In this document: positions 50,376-61,276 of the stretch, in pieces | Position numbering within the stretch: position 1 is the first letter of the stretch | Layout of the letters: each line of letters begins with the position of its first letter | NCBI RefSeq assembly: GCF_000328475.2 | Contig: NC_026489.1 | Location: 248,001 to 312,000 of the forward strand | Origin: Mycosarcoma maydis | Lineage: Eukaryota > Basidiomycota > Ustilaginomycetes > Ustilaginales | DNA length: 64,000 nt | Direction of reading: 5' to 3' | Position numbers and translations under genes: made by a program | The notes under the pieces: generated by a model | Seen by the model: only the letters and a program-made list of their open reading frames with translations | Database searches by the model: none | What the model was told of the DNA's origin: nothing

Positions 50376-53152
50376 TGTGGGCACGGATCGTGTGTCGATG
50401 AGACAAGGCGATTGGGGTATGTGATGGTGGTGTGAGGGGAGGGGATCAACGAACGACGACTAAGAAAGCAATCCCTAGTGAGCGAGGGTAAAAGATTCAC
50501 TGTTGGGAAATGATGAGTTTGATAAGCGATCAGAAGCAGATCTTTATATTCTCAGACTACAAAGCAAGGGCTCTTCTGGGCGGAAGGGAACAGTTGAAAG
50601 ACCAAATCTGTGAATGGCGATGTGCTGCCAATTGCGATAAGGGCGCGACGAGTGTGGCGCAAACTGAAGGGTGCAACGCACGGAGCCTGCAGCAGCGTGC
50701 AGCGTTCAACAGCGGCGTGAAAAGGCGCGTTGAAAATGCAAGCGTCGGAATCCTCTCCGACAATCACGAATCACGAATCGTGATTCACGATTGAGATTAC
50801 TCACGACTCAGCCAAAGGCTGTGCGGTGTGCTGCTTGGATAGTCACGAGTCGTGTTCAAGGCTTTACATAGCTCGGCCAGTGCGCAGCTGTGGATTTCAT
50901 GTAGACGCCACGCTTCGGCAGCAATTACGCTTGCACTCTTCACTCCTCTCTCTTTCGCCGTGAACTGGCGCGACAAGGAAAAGTTTTTTTTTCTGTCTGA
51001 AGCAATCACGCGCTCGCTCTTGAGCCTAGAAGGTGGGGAGACCCGCAAAGCTTGAGAGTTGACCGCGGATTCTCCATGCTAGCGAATCGCACAGAACCAA
51101 TGGGAAACAGATCGGACAGAGTTTCGAGGGGTTGACCGGGCTGCGCAGGAGCATAGATGGGCTGGGAAAAAGCGAAAGGCGTGCGTGCATTCATGACGAA
51201 ATTTTGTTGCGGTGCTTTCAGAATCATCTTTTGGTTCATTCACGCCGACTGTTGCGCAAGAACGCGAATGGCAGCACCAAGCCGCAGAGTGGCGCGAAAA
51301 GATCGCCGATGTCTGATTGAAAACCGAAGAAACGTGGGTTGAAAGCCAAGCGCGAGGACGCGCTTGCGTGCAAAAGGTGTGCGATTGTGCGTGGGTGTGT
51401 AGGAGAAGATTGCCACTGTTCAGAATAATCTTGGATTTTGTGTTGAAAGCGGTCGAAGAGAGTTTGAAAGCAGGCAGAGTTCCGCCAATAGACGAGATGT
51501 TCGGTTCGGTGATTTTGGTCTCCCCTTCAAGTGCAGCTGCACACGAACACAGACACCACTCGGCTGTACACAGAATCTGGAAAGTGCTAAGCGTGGACAT
51601 CTATGTAAGCTATTAATAATATTTTATATCAAATCTGATCATTCGTGAAATTTTGAACTCTTCTTACGTATGTACACTCACAACTGTATCTAACTTAACT
51701 AGTTACTCTCTACTGACGTTATAGATTGGAATCGCCATGCGCCGCTGACGCCCAGAAGCAACCAAAATAGAGTTTCTTCTCGTCACCCGCTTATAGAAAG
51801 TTTCACCAAATTATTCTTGGTGCCGTTGAAAGGGTCGTGGGTGTTCGCTTTCGACTTTTCAACAATTCGCCACATCTACATGATTCGATGGGAGACGCCA
51901 AAGACACAGCTAAGCGCCCAGATGTAGCGGTGCTCCGTCGAACTCTGTGGTGTGAAAAGAAGCAGTGAAAAGCCAACAACTGCGTGGGTGCATCGTGTGC
52001 ATCAACCACCCTGCACACCAAATTTTAGCTAAATCACCAACTGAACGTGAAAGAGGGCTGAACGTACGTCTGGCGGATGAAATCTTGTTTTGCTGCGGCG
52101 CGTCCTGCGCGTCTTTCTGGTGAACAACAAATTAGACTGCCGGTGCCTTGTGCACTGGCACTTTATCATAAGCCTTCTGATTCTTTCGTGATACCCACAT
52201 GGAGCAATATGTGTTCGCGATGCACAAACCCGAGGGTCAAGACTTTTTCTTCCTGCTTTCCAATTCTCGTTCGGCAAAGTCCGGCATGAGGTTAGGGTGA
52301 GAAGATGATCGTTCTTCTGCAACATCGTATGTATGAAGCCTCTTTGTGATTGAGCCTGCTTTGATTTGAGCAGGCACGCAACGTACCCGATTCGTGGCAA
52401 GTGCGCAGTGAACTACTCGATGGCTTATGTAGGCATGCTCAACAATCTGGGACAATGCGGACCAGGACTGATGAGATCGTCTTGAAAACGCGGCTCGCTG
52501 ACGGTGACAAAGAGATATCGCCGATCAGCAATAGCCGCTCCTGCTCAGTCAGACGTTGCAGGAAAGGCCAAGTCGTTATCAGTCTCGGATCTATCAGCTG
52601 CCGAACAGCTCGTGGAATGTGGAATTTCAAAAGTTCCTTGCAATTGCAACACGCTCAGGATTTCAAGAGACCTCGGGTGTCTCGACGCTGCTTGAAGCTG
52701 CACTCATGAACCAGTAAGGTATAAACATTCTTGCTGGCGATCAGCTTGCTCGTCTTTGGTGCGGCAAGCGGTTGCGGCTCATGTTCTGTCACCATAGCTC
52801 TGAGGCTCGAATTCTAGGCAGGCACGCAGAATTCCGCGTTCATGTACTGCCGATTTGGTTGCACTGAAACTCTGACCTCAGACTACCAAAACTTGATAGC
52901 ACGTGGTTCCAATCATGATCGTCTGGTTGGCAACGTTTTCCGTGAGATCTAACGTCTCGGAGAACGTCATTCATTTCGGTAACCATCCGCAGCTGTTTCA
53001 CGTGTCAGTTAGGCGTCCCTCAGAGATGCTCAATATGTCGTGCCAACTTGTGACCTGATCGTCCCGATTCTACGGACACTGTCCAACACAAGGTCGATCC
53101 GTCCAAACAATATGATTCCGCGCTTCACGTCTCTGATGCTTGCATGTCTGGA
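50376..53152. other. Longest spacer without an identified gene
   Basis: 2.8 kb between PEX1 and the perilipin gene (both minus). Repeat copies occur at 50755-50850. From about 50860 on the heptamer is nearly absent and several frames are coding-like but short, notably a minus-strand one at 52439-52630 (RAVRQLIDPRLITTWPFL..., 63 codons, TTG start) and an overlapping-frame one at 52237-52455. None has an ATG, a recognised family or a safe splice model. It could hold a degraded gene, a noncoding RNA or nothing. Confidence 0.4.
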
Positions 53153-56100
53153 CTACATAAGGCTGCTTCTGGCCCCGATCTGCGTGCTCGCCTCACCATC
53201 CGGGAAATTTCCATCTCTATCGCCTGCAAAAGTCCTGTAGATACCTCGCAACCTTTGCTGCTCTTCCAGTGGCACACTGGGGCGTGTGCTCTTGATCGAA
53301 GTTTCTAGATGCGCTTCGGTGACCAGCGTCTTGCTCTTCTTTGTCTTTTGCTCCGTGCCATTGTCGGTGTGAACGCCGTTAGGCGCAGCAGAAGTGAGGT
53401 GAGCAGGGAGAATGCGTCCAACCTTGGTCGTTGGCTGTTGACAATTCTTGAGCACCAGCTCAAGCTTCCGTGCCAACGCCTGCCTCTCTGCCCCGCTCAA
53501 TGTCTTCTTGGCCCCACCAATAGTGGTAAATTTGACCGCACCATCCGAATCGTCTTTGTCCTGCTTTCCCTCTCCATCTTTCTCTTCGACCGCAGCGATG
53601 GATTCGTGAATCGCCTCCAAGTGAGCGTTGTACAGCAATGCCTGCAGATCGGCTCCTGAGAAGCCCTCGGTCCTCGTGGCCCACTTGTCCAAGTCCACGT
53701 CAGGATGCAAATGCACCTTTCTCGCAATGGCCTTCATAATATCCACGCGATCCTCCAACCCGGGCATATCGCACAGCAGCGACTTGTCCAAACGACCTGG
53801 CCTCAAGAGCGCTGAATCGATCAAATCCGGTCGACTGGTGGCAGCAAGCACGTACACGCCATCCAATCCTTCCGCACCGTCCATCTGTGTCAGCATCTGG
53901 TTGACCACGCGATCCGTCACGCCCGTACTGTCGTGACCACGCTTCGGCGCGATCGAGTCGAACTCGTCGAAGAACAGCACGCACGGCTTGGCTGCTTGTG
54001 CTCGATCGAATAGATCGCGGACAGATTTTTCGGATGCTCCGATGTACTTGTTGAGGATTTCGGGTCCTTTGACGCTGATAAAGTTGAGTCCACATTCCTT
54101 GGCGACGGCTGAAGCGAGCAGCGTCTTACCGCATCCTGGGTAACCATACAACAACAGACCGGAACGAAGTCGCAACGGACACGAGGCGAAAATTGCTGCG
54201 TATTTTGTGGGCCATTCGAGTGTCTCGCGAAGCACACGGCGCGTTTCGACCAGCCCACCAATGTCGGACCATGCGACAGAAGACTTTTCCAGCTTGACGT
54301 CTCGCAGTGATAGCGGGGTGAATCCATCCTGTGCTTGCGTAAAGTCGTCCATGGTGATCGATAGCGCCTCTCCTGCCTCTGCGGAAGAGCTGACAATACC
54401 ATTCGCAGCCCCGTGTTGCTTTGCATCTTCAGCAAGCCCGTTGACTGCAGGAAGCGCTCGAGTTGCTTCACGACCCTGCTCTGCACTGCGAATAGCTGCC
54501 TGATGCGTCGCCCTCTCGACAAGGTCGCGCAAGTCGGCTGGCAAGTACCCTTCTGTCTGCGTCGCCAAAGTGACAAAATTGAGATCCGAGACCGCGTGCT
54601 CCCCTTGCTTGTTTGCGTTCTTGAGCTTCTTGCCCACCAGGTGAGACAGGATCTCTCTTCTGCCATCTTTGCCCGGTGGCTTGAGCTGCAAGTTATCCAA
54701 CCACAGGTGACTCGAGTTCAACAAGCTGTGGACGCTGGTACTGCCCTGTGCAGTGGCAACTACAAACACAGCAAAATCCTTGACGCAGTCCCTAACCCTT
54801 GCAACAAAGGCTTCGGCCAGCTGGCGGGATCGCTGCGAATCGACATGCTCCATCTCGGCGGGGATGATACGATCAATGTTGTCGAGGATGAGCAGGCTGG
54901 GTGCTTTCCAGGCTGCATCGTTGAGCCATTCGGTGAAGCGAGCGCGCAGTACAGGCACGCGTTCCTCGCTGTAAGGCGAACAGTCGAAGTAGGAGGTGGC
55001 GAGACACAGGCGATAGTCGGACGAGAGATTGGCAGCAAGTTGCTTGGCGACCACAGTTTTTCCAGCACCAGGACCTCCGGAGAGAAGCAAGCTCGACGAG
55101 CCTTGGAATGGTCTGGCTTCAGCAGAGGAGCCAGCTACTGCCTCAAGAGCACGTGAACGAAAGCAGGTCGAGATGACATCTTGTGCATCGCTGAGGATGC
55201 GGTCGACACCTGCTAGATCGGATCCGTTTTCTTCGTTTGCTTCCAGGGACGAAGAAGGCGTGTTGGGCTGTGCTGCCACCTTGGCCGGCACTGACTTGGC
55301 GAATCCGGGTGGTGGAGGACCGAAGCGGACAAGATCGTAGTCCTGAATACCAAGCTGTTCGCGCAGACCTGCGCCAACTAGTACGTGTCGTTCTGGCCAT
55401 GCTGCATCCGTTGGCACTCTGGCACCTGGTAGATCGTCGGCATTGACGAACCTCGCACTTGCTGTTGGCCTCACAGGCATCGTGTTTGAAGTACTGGCTG
55501 TATCTTTGTCGCCGTCATCGTATCCATTTGTGGTTGTTGCTACAGAGCTCTTGTCTCTACCTGCATTCGACATCTCCTGAGCACTGTTGTTAGTCGGACA
55601 CGAGACTTTGGTGACGGAGAGGCGAGTATCCGGATAAACTATTCGCAGCTGTGAATAGCCGACAGCTGAACTTGGTGGTACAGCGACGCTTGTAGACAAG
55701 CTGTCGAGGTGGAGTCCCTGGGCAAAGCGTTGAGGTAAGACACGCCAGAGCAGCTTAGGGAGCGTCTGCCGAAGAGCTTGCACCTCACTTTCGGCTCCGG
55801 CTCCGTTTAGGGCTGGCCTGCTGGTTGGTTGCAAGGAGTGTTCCTCCTCCAACGATGGGTCTACGGCCTTGTTTCGCAATCTTGGAGCAATTATGACTTC
55901 AGTATCAGTTGAAAGGCGAACGGCGATGGCGGCGGCAACAGCCTCTGTGTCCTCGTTGTCCGGCTCAGCAGCGTCTACCGCAGTGGTGGTTGGGGTGGTC
56001 GAGTCGACGCGGAAGCGAACAAGCGTGTTTGCACCCCTGCCAACATGAACAGTGATGACCTGGTTGGTGGTAGCTGCACGCACTTGGCCGAGCATGTTGA

Positions 56101-56581
56101 GTTCCACTTCTTCGGCATGCAAGCTGAGGATCTCCCAGTCGTCGGCAGACAGCGGCGTCACGTCAATCTTGATGGCGGTGGGAAGAGGCGGAGAGCGGAG
56201 GAGACGCACCGAGCACGTGGCGCCGTCTGGCAAAGGTGGATGGAACGACGCTGCGAGAGAGGGAGAGATGTTGAGAACATCGGATGCGGAAAACTTGCCG
56301 TTGGCGGATGAAGCGGGGTTCTGCGAGAGAGAGTTCGCTACCGAAAGCGGTGCTGCGCTCATGCCTGACCATCCTGCATAGTACGGAAGGGCATTCTGGC
56401 TCGAAGATGGTGTGGGATGAATCTCGACAACGAGCGACTGTGGTGGGACGGCAAGGTCGACCAGTGGTGCATAGAGGCACATGGGTAGATGGACTAGCGA
56501 CGACTTGAGGGTGGTATCATATTGAACCGTGACAATCGTCGACTTGGCCGATCGACCTTTTGACTTGGACGAGCGCGACAT
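53153..56581 (-). CDS. PEX1: Peroxisomal AAA-ATPase Pex1
   Basis: With Pex6, Pex1 extracts ubiquitinated import receptor Pex5 from the peroxisomal membrane. The 1142-residue protein begins MSRSSKSKGRS at the first ATG in frame (56581). The N-terminal double-psi/VCP-like domain reads TVQYDTTLKSSLVHLP and LVVEIHPTPSS. D1 has an atypical Walker A GGPGAGKT near residue 500. D2 is the canonical, active module: LLYGYPGCGKTLLASAVAKE near 805-825, KYIGASEKSVRDLFDRA, FFDEFDSIAPKRGHDSTGVTDRVVNQ near 870-895 and SRPDLIDSALLRPGRLDK. The EFDSIAPKRGHD form of the Walker B region is Pex1-typical. It has long low-complexity linkers and no introns. It is divergent from eRF1 over 1.5 kb. Confidence 0.94.
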   Translation of the reverse strand: MSRSSKSKGRSAKSTIVTVQYDTTLKSSLVHLPMCLYAPLVDLAVPPQSLVVEIHPTPSSSQNALPYYAGWSGMSAAPLSVANSLSQNPASSANGKFSASDVLNISPSLAASFHPPLPDGATCSVRLLRSPPLPTAIKIDVTPLSADDWEILSLHAEEVELNMLGQVRAATTNQVITVHVGRGANTLVRFRVDSTTPTTTAVDAAEPDNEDTEAVAAAIAVRLSTDTEVIIAPRLRNKAVDPSLEEEHSLQPTSRPALNGAGAESEVQALRQTLPKLLWRVLPQRFAQGLHLDSLSTSVAVPPSSAVGYSQLRIVYPDTRLSVTKVSCPTNNSAQEMSNAGRDKSSVATTTNGYDDGDKDTASTSNTMPVRPTASARFVNADDLPGARVPTDAAWPERHVLVGAGLREQLGIQDYDLVRFGPPPPGFAKSVPAKVAAQPNTPSSSLEANEENGSDLAGVDRILSDAQDVISTCFRSRALEAVAGSSAEARPFQGSSSLLLSGGPGAGKTVVAKQLAANLSSDYRLCLATSYFDCSPYSEERVPVLRARFTEWLNDAAWKAPSLLILDNIDRIIPAEMEHVDSQRSRQLAEAFVARVRDCVKDFAVFVVATAQGSTSVHSLLNSSHLWLDNLQLKPPGKDGRREILSHLVGKKLKNANKQGEHAVSDLNFVTLATQTEGYLPADLRDLVERATHQAAIRSAEQGREATRALPAVNGLAEDAKQHGAANGIVSSSAEAGEALSITMDDFTQAQDGFTPLSLRDVKLEKSSVAWSDIGGLVETRRVLRETLEWPTKYAAIFASCPLRLRSGLLLYGYPGCGKTLLASAVAKECGLNFISVKGPEILNKYIGASEKSVRDLFDRAQAAKPCVLFFDEFDSIAPKRGHDSTGVTDRVVNQMLTQMDGAEGLDGVYVLAATSRPDLIDSALLRPGRLDKSLLCDMPGLEDRVDIMKAIARKVHLHPDVDLDKWATRTEGFSGADLQALLYNAHLEAIHESIAAVEEKDGEGKQDKDDSDGAVKFTTIGGAKKTLSGAERQALARKLELVLKNCQQPTTKVGRILPAHLTSAAPNGVHTDNGTEQKTKKSKTLVTEAHLETSIKSTRPSVPLEEQQRLRGIYRTFAGDRDGNFPDGEASTQIGARSSLM

Positions 56582-58063
56582 GGCCGTGGTAATCAAGACA
56601 AGCGCTGCGTGAGTATCTGCGATGCTGGAAGGTGAGAAAGTAGAAGAAGAAGATCAAACACGTTTGCAATATGTTCAGGCCGCGGGAGTGTGTAAGAGTT
56701 GAGCCTAGTGCATGATTTTGAGCAAAGGAATGGAGCTCGAGTTGTGTGAGGCCAAGAAAGTCTCTGGTGCCAAACTGCAGAGAGGTATTCGGCTTGATAC
56801 GTCTACAAAGGTGAGATCGAAGCAGGTTGAGGAGGAGGAAGAAAGGTGGACTGAGCGTCGGAAAGTGTGAGTTGGACGGACAAGGGACCCCGCATTTGAG
56901 AATAGCGAAATGCTCTGGGAGGTTCTGTTTCTGGCAGAGTGATGACCGATGAGACCGGCAGGAAAGCTGCTTTACCAACCGGCCGCTGTATCCGAACAGC
57001 GATGAATCGTGAATTCCAATCGCGAAGTGAATCGTGAATCGTGAATCTGTGAATCTGTGAATCACGAATTGGTCTCAGTCGCGGCAGACCAATGATGATT
57101 GCGATGTTTGCTTTGCGTTTGTCTGTCACATTGAGCTGTAAGACCGGAAAGTGATTTCTAACCAAGCAAGATACAGAGATACACGCCGCGCCAGGCAAGC
57201 GAGACGAGAGCTACGAGTTTGAAAGCCACTCGTGACTGGCGCCTCTCGTGCTGTGTGCCTCCTTCTTGAGTCACGATTCGCGGGCGGCTGCATTTCCAAG
57301 TGTTAGAGCCTGCAACCCATCGTGATTAACGTGATTAAACCCCGATCGAATTAAGTCATGAGTCGGATCGGCATAAGAGTTTGGATGTGCAGTTTTTTCT
57401 GGTCGAACAGGCAGAAATTGCTCGCACGTCGCTGCCAACTCACGACTCGTGACTGACTGAGTGACTTAGCCAAGTCAGAGTCACTGAGTTTACAGTCGTC
57501 GTGAGTTGAACAAGTCGTGAGTTCACAATCACGAATCGTGAATCACAGAATGTAAAATGGTGAATAACCAGTTGTGAGTCCGTGAGAGCACCTCAGCTGT
57601 GCTTAAAGTGATTACTCGTGACTGGGCGGCGTAGTCTTGAGTTTTGTGAGCGTTTCATTTGATTCGTGATTGATTCTTCATGTTTCGTACTCTCACGTCT
57701 CAGACTAACTGGATCAATTTTCGGTGTGCTTTGATCTTTTCTTCTCAGGTCAAGGAGCCTACGAAAGTATCGGCAAACTTTGAAAACTCAGTCACGAGTG
57801 GCCAAGACAACCTACCTGCTCACTCTGGCTCAACAGATATTCGTGATTGGCCGTCGCATCTTGTGCACATCTCCACCATCACCGTACATCACTAGCCATC
57901 AACCAGCAACGCTGTCTGCTGTTTATTGTCTTTCAGCAGCAATCTTTGCCAGCAGCACCGCTCAGAACACGGTTGCATCAGCCATCTACTTTTCTCGGTC
58001 TCACTCGGCAATCGATTCTAGCATCTCGATTCTTGCCACTACTTAACTCCTCTCACATACACA
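56582..58063. promoter_or_regulatory. Divergent spacer PEX1 / eRF1, heptamer-rich
   Basis: Both promoters lie here. Repeats are dense at 57000-57070 and again at 57215-57670 (many ACTCACGACTC and AATCACGAATC forms). The last ~370 bp before the eRF1 ATG lack them and are pyrimidine-rich, as expected for the leader of a strongly expressed gene. No gene was recognised. Confidence 0.55.
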
Positions 58064-59380
58064 ATGGCTAACGCACAAGACGCCGCAGAGGCCAACATCC
58101 AGATCTGGAAGATCAAGAAGCTCGTCAAGCAGCTCGATGCTGCTCGCGGTGCTGGTACCTCGATGATTTCGCTCATCCTTCCACCAAGGTCTCAGATCTC
58201 CCAAGCTTCCAACATGCTTACCCAAGAGTACGGTACCGCTTCCAACATCAAATCGCGTGTCAACCGTCTCTCGGTGCTTGCCGCCATCACCTCCACACAG
58301 CAGCGTCTAAAGCTCTACAACAGAGTTCCCGACAACGGTCTCGTCGTATACTGTGGCACCATCCTCACCGACGAAGGCAAGGAGAAGAAAGTCAACTTTT
58401 CCTTCGAGCCTTTTAAGCCCATCAACACATCTCTTTACCTTTGCGACAACAAATTCCACACCGAAGCGCTAAGCGAGCTTCTCGAGGCCGATGCCAAGTT
58501 TGGTTTCATCGTCATGGACGGTAACGGTTCGCTTTTCGGTACGCTTTCGGGTAACACCCGTACAGTTTTGCAGAAGCTCTCGGTAGACTTGCCAAAGAAG
58601 CACGGTCGTGGTGGTCAGTCAGCGCTTCGCTTCGCCCGTCTACGTGAGGAAGCGCGTCACAACTACGTTCGAAAGATTGCCGAGCTTTCCACCCAGCACT
58701 TTATCACCGACAACAAGTGCAACGTCGCCGGTCTCGTTCTTGCAGGTTCCGCTGATTTCAAGACCGAGCTCAGTCAGTCCGACATGTTCGACTACCGTCT
58801 TCAACCCAAAATTGTCAAGATTGTCGATGTCTCGTATGGTGGCGAGAATGGTTTCAATCAGGCTATCGAGCTGGCCGCCGAGACGCTGTCCAATGTCAAG
58901 TTCGTCCAGGAGAAGAGACTCATCCAAAAATACTTTGACGAAATCTCCATGGAGACAGGCAAGTACTGCTTCGGTCTGGAAGACACCTTCAAGGCCTTGG
59001 ATCTTGGTGCCGTAGAGACTTTGATCGTTTGGGAGAATTTGGACGTCACACGCTATGTGCTCAAAGACAGTGACGGCAGCCAGCAGGTTTTGATGCTGAC
59101 CAAGGAGCAGGAGAAGGATCGCAGCCGCTTCATGGATCGTGCCACTGGCGAGGCCATGGAACAAGTCGAAGAACCCATGCCACTTCTCGAATGGCTTGCA
59201 GAAAACTACCGTCAGTTCGGTACTAACCTCGAATTCGTCACTGATCGATCGCAAGAGGGTATGCAGTTCTGCAAAGGATTCGGTGGCATCGGTGGTATTC
59301 TGCGATACAAGGTCGCCTTCGAGGACATGGCCGTATTCGAGGACGAGGACGAGTTCATGAGCGACGACTCGGACGACTAA
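58064..59380 (+). CDS. SUP45: Eukaryotic peptide chain release factor 1 (eRF1)
   Basis: Recognises all three stop codons in the ribosomal A site and triggers peptide release together with eRF3. The 438-residue length equals that of the family. All functional motifs are intact: NIKS near residues 60-63 and YLCDNKF (YxCxxxF) near 126-132 for stop decoding, and GGQ near 182-184 for peptidyl-tRNA hydrolysis inside [15 protein letters not shown]. The C-terminal eRF3-binding domain ends in an acidic tail ([12 protein letters not shown]). Codon use is strongly C/G-ending at third positions, consistent with high expression. It is intronless. Confidence 0.98.
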   Translation: MANAQDAAEANIQIWKIKKLVKQLDAARGAGTSMISLILPPRSQISQASNMLTQEYGTASNIKSRVNRLSVLAAITSTQQRLKLYNRVPDNGLVVYCGTILTDEGKEKKVNFSFEPFKPINTSLYLCDNKFHTEALSELLEADAKFGFIVMDGNGSLFGTLSGNTRTVLQKLSVDLPKKHGRGGQSALRFARLREEARHNYVRKIAELSTQHFITDNKCNVAGLVLAGSADFKTELSQSDMFDYRLQPKIVKIVDVSYGGENGFNQAIELAAETLSNVKFVQEKRLIQKYFDEISMETGKYCFGLEDTFKALDLGAVETLIVWENLDVTRYVLKDSDGSQQVLMLTKEQEKDRSRFMDRATGEAMEQVEEPMPLLEWLAENYRQFGTNLEFVTDRSQEGMQFCKGFGGIGGILRYKVAFEDMAVFEDEDEFMSDDSDD

Positions 59381-59794
59381 GCGTGTTGCATGCATCAACG
59401 GATCACACACATTCTTGCCCCATCATGCTACGGTGACGATACCCTTTCCGCCTGTCTTGCTACTCCCGTTGCATCCGCATCTGCATCCGCGCCAGCACCA
59501 GCATTTCGACCTCATTTCGATGCATCTCGAGCAAAAGCAGCGTCTCAGCAGGCAAACACACTCTGCGTTGCCTATTGGCATCCAAGAGCAGTGATTCTTC
59601 GCCCGTTCCTCTTCAACTTCGTATCCGCATTTATCGCTCGTTCTATGTCATCCACTCCGAGTCGCACACTCTGTCGCGAACTCTGATATTCAAGCAACTG
59701 CAGCGTTGTGTGCATTTTAGAGTGTGTTGATGATGTATCCGTGTGGTCAAGCATGCAATCTGGCCAAGAAAACTTTCGTGATTCACATTATTGT
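59381..59794. other. Convergent 3' spacer eRF1 / Trm140-like
   Basis: 414 bp with one heptamer copy at about 59778-59788 and a repeated GCATCCGCATCTGCATCCGC motif near 59471. No gene is seen. Confidence 0.5.
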
Positions 59795-60916
59795 CTAAGC
59801 AGACGTCTCATCGAGACGTTGGAATTTTGCTTGTAGCCAGTTCCTGTACATCTGCTTCCTCTCCTTACGGTTCACGATCAATCGACGATCAATAGCCATC
59901 TGTGTGGTTGCAAAGTCGTATCGTTTGGCTTGTTCCTTTTGCACTACTGCTGTCTCTATGCTTTCTTGAGCACTATCGCCGGCACCTTTCGAGGTAGGAT
60001 TCAGGCTGTCCTCTTGGACTCGTGCATCGGTTTCTGTCGTGGTGTTGGTGGTGGTGCTTTGTGGCTCAGCATTGAAAATACTGAAGAGCTGTTCAGGCTC
60101 GAAAAAGTAGACTCGCGTACCGTCACCTCTCAAGTAGAAGTTGTCCTCCAACATGCGTCGTTTCTTGAATCGCAGTTGAGGTAAATCGTATCTTCCGTAG
60201 TCTCTGAAGAGCACGACTCCGCCGGGTTTAAGCAAGGATTTAATGTTGCTTACAGCTTGAGACCACTCGTTTGGATGCAAGGCGGAAAACACAAAGATCA
60301 GAACGATGATGTCGACAGATCCGGGTTTCAGGGATGGAGGTAACTCGGTGGGGCTGGAAAGGTCCCATACGTCAGCGTGACAGGTGGCACCGCCAGGGGG
60401 CGAAGCGTAGAGCGGATTGGAACGGACTACCGTCACTGCTTCTCGAGAGTAATCGCATGCATGTACGACCAGCTTTTCGTTCTGGTTGATCTGGAGTAGT
60501 GGGAAGACCGTGTTGCCTGCACCACACCCTACCTCCAAGACAAGTTTTTTCCCAGCATCCGCATAGCTCGCTGCCACCAATTCGGGAAACTCCAAGTGCA
60601 ACCATTTGCGATCTTTGAAGAACCGATTCTCGTGCGAAGAGTAAAACGTATCCCAAAACTTGGCCGGCGATGCATGGTAAGAAGATGCCTCCTCCAGCGT
60701 AAGTTTGGTCTCAGCTTGACGAGCGAGGGTCGCTGCGACCTGGTCGTAGTACGACGCTGGTGGGGTGACGTGATCCCACGCATTGTGAGACCAAATATCC
60801 GAGTCGGTGGTCAAGAGGCGTGCTCCGAAGACGTCCGAGCCAGAGGCTTCGGGAAGCGAAGCCAGAATCGCCTCTGCTTCAGCGGCAGATTCTGGTCGCA
60901 GAGTTCGAGGTTGCAT
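59795..60916 (-). CDS. tRNA N3-methylcytidine methyltransferase, Trm140/METTL2-like
   Basis: A SAM-dependent enzyme of the METTL2/6/8-Trm140/141 family that makes m3C at position 32 of certain tRNAs. It has 373 residues from the first ATG (60916); the frame extends upstream without ATG. The sequence shows KFWDTFYSSHENRFFKDRKWL (about 85-105), the SAM-binding motif LEVGCGAGNTVFPLL near 125, VVHACDYSREAV and FVFSALHPNEW. The family-specific C-terminal block reads VVLFRDYGRYDLPQLRFK, then LEDNFYLRGDGTRVYFF. A low-complexity insert (about 285-330) interrupts the end, after which RLIVNRKERKQMYRNW closes the protein as in homologues. No actin-binding extension of the yeast Abp140 type is visible. 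Confidence 0.9.
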   Translation of the reverse strand: MQPRTLRPESAAEAEAILASLPEASGSDVFGARLLTTDSDIWSHNAWDHVTPPASYYDQVAATLARQAETKLTLEEASSYHASPAKFWDTFYSSHENRFFKDRKWLHLEFPELVAASYADAGKKLVLEVGCGAGNTVFPLLQINQNEKLVVHACDYSREAVTVVRSNPLYASPPGGATCHADVWDLSSPTELPPSLKPGSVDIIVLIFVFSALHPNEWSQAVSNIKSLLKPGGVVLFRDYGRYDLPQLRFKKRRMLEDNFYLRGDGTRVYFFEPEQLFSIFNAEPQSTTTNTTTETDARVQEDSLNPTSKGAGDSAQESIETAVVQKEQAKRYDFATTQMAIDRRLIVNRKERKQMYRNWLQAKFQRLDETSA

Positions 60917-61276
60917 GATCGACGCTGATGATGAGGTTTTTTTCTTTAGTGATGAAGAGCAGCCGATTGACTGTGTGCTAGAGCTGTTGTAGGTAAGATC
61001 AAAAGGCACAAGATGTGTTTAATAGCAAGTTCAAAATGTGGATCGGATCATAGAAATCACAGGCACCGCAGTGCTGTCTTGATGTACGCAGGGGAAACGT
61101 GATAGAAGGAGACTGCCTATTGCATGCGCTTTGGAGTAGTGTAGTCAATCCAAGAGCATACAAGACGAAATCACAGCAAAGAATCGCCCTTTGTGTCAAA
61201 CTTGGGAAAAGGTTGGGTATCATTTGGGGTGCCCCGCCCTGGTGCGAGGTGCGATGTGCGTGGTGCGTGTGAGATC
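60917..61276. other. Spacer between Trm140-like and DUF4202 genes
   Basis: 360 bp holding the Trm140-like 5' flank (its coding frame is open back to 61009 without ATG) and the DUF4202 gene's 5'/3' flank. No repeat cluster and no gene is seen. Confidence 0.5.

Noticed and set aside
51079..51616. Overlapping plus (99 codons) and minus (173 codons) frames
   Set aside because: Both are open at the same place, neither has a recognised motif, and the plus frame lacks ATG; left as part of the unexplained spacer.
52237..52630. Possible multi-exon gene or pseudogene on minus strand
   Set aside because: Two coding-like frames lie in different phases; trial splice sites did not yield a recognisable protein, so it is only mentioned under the spacer.
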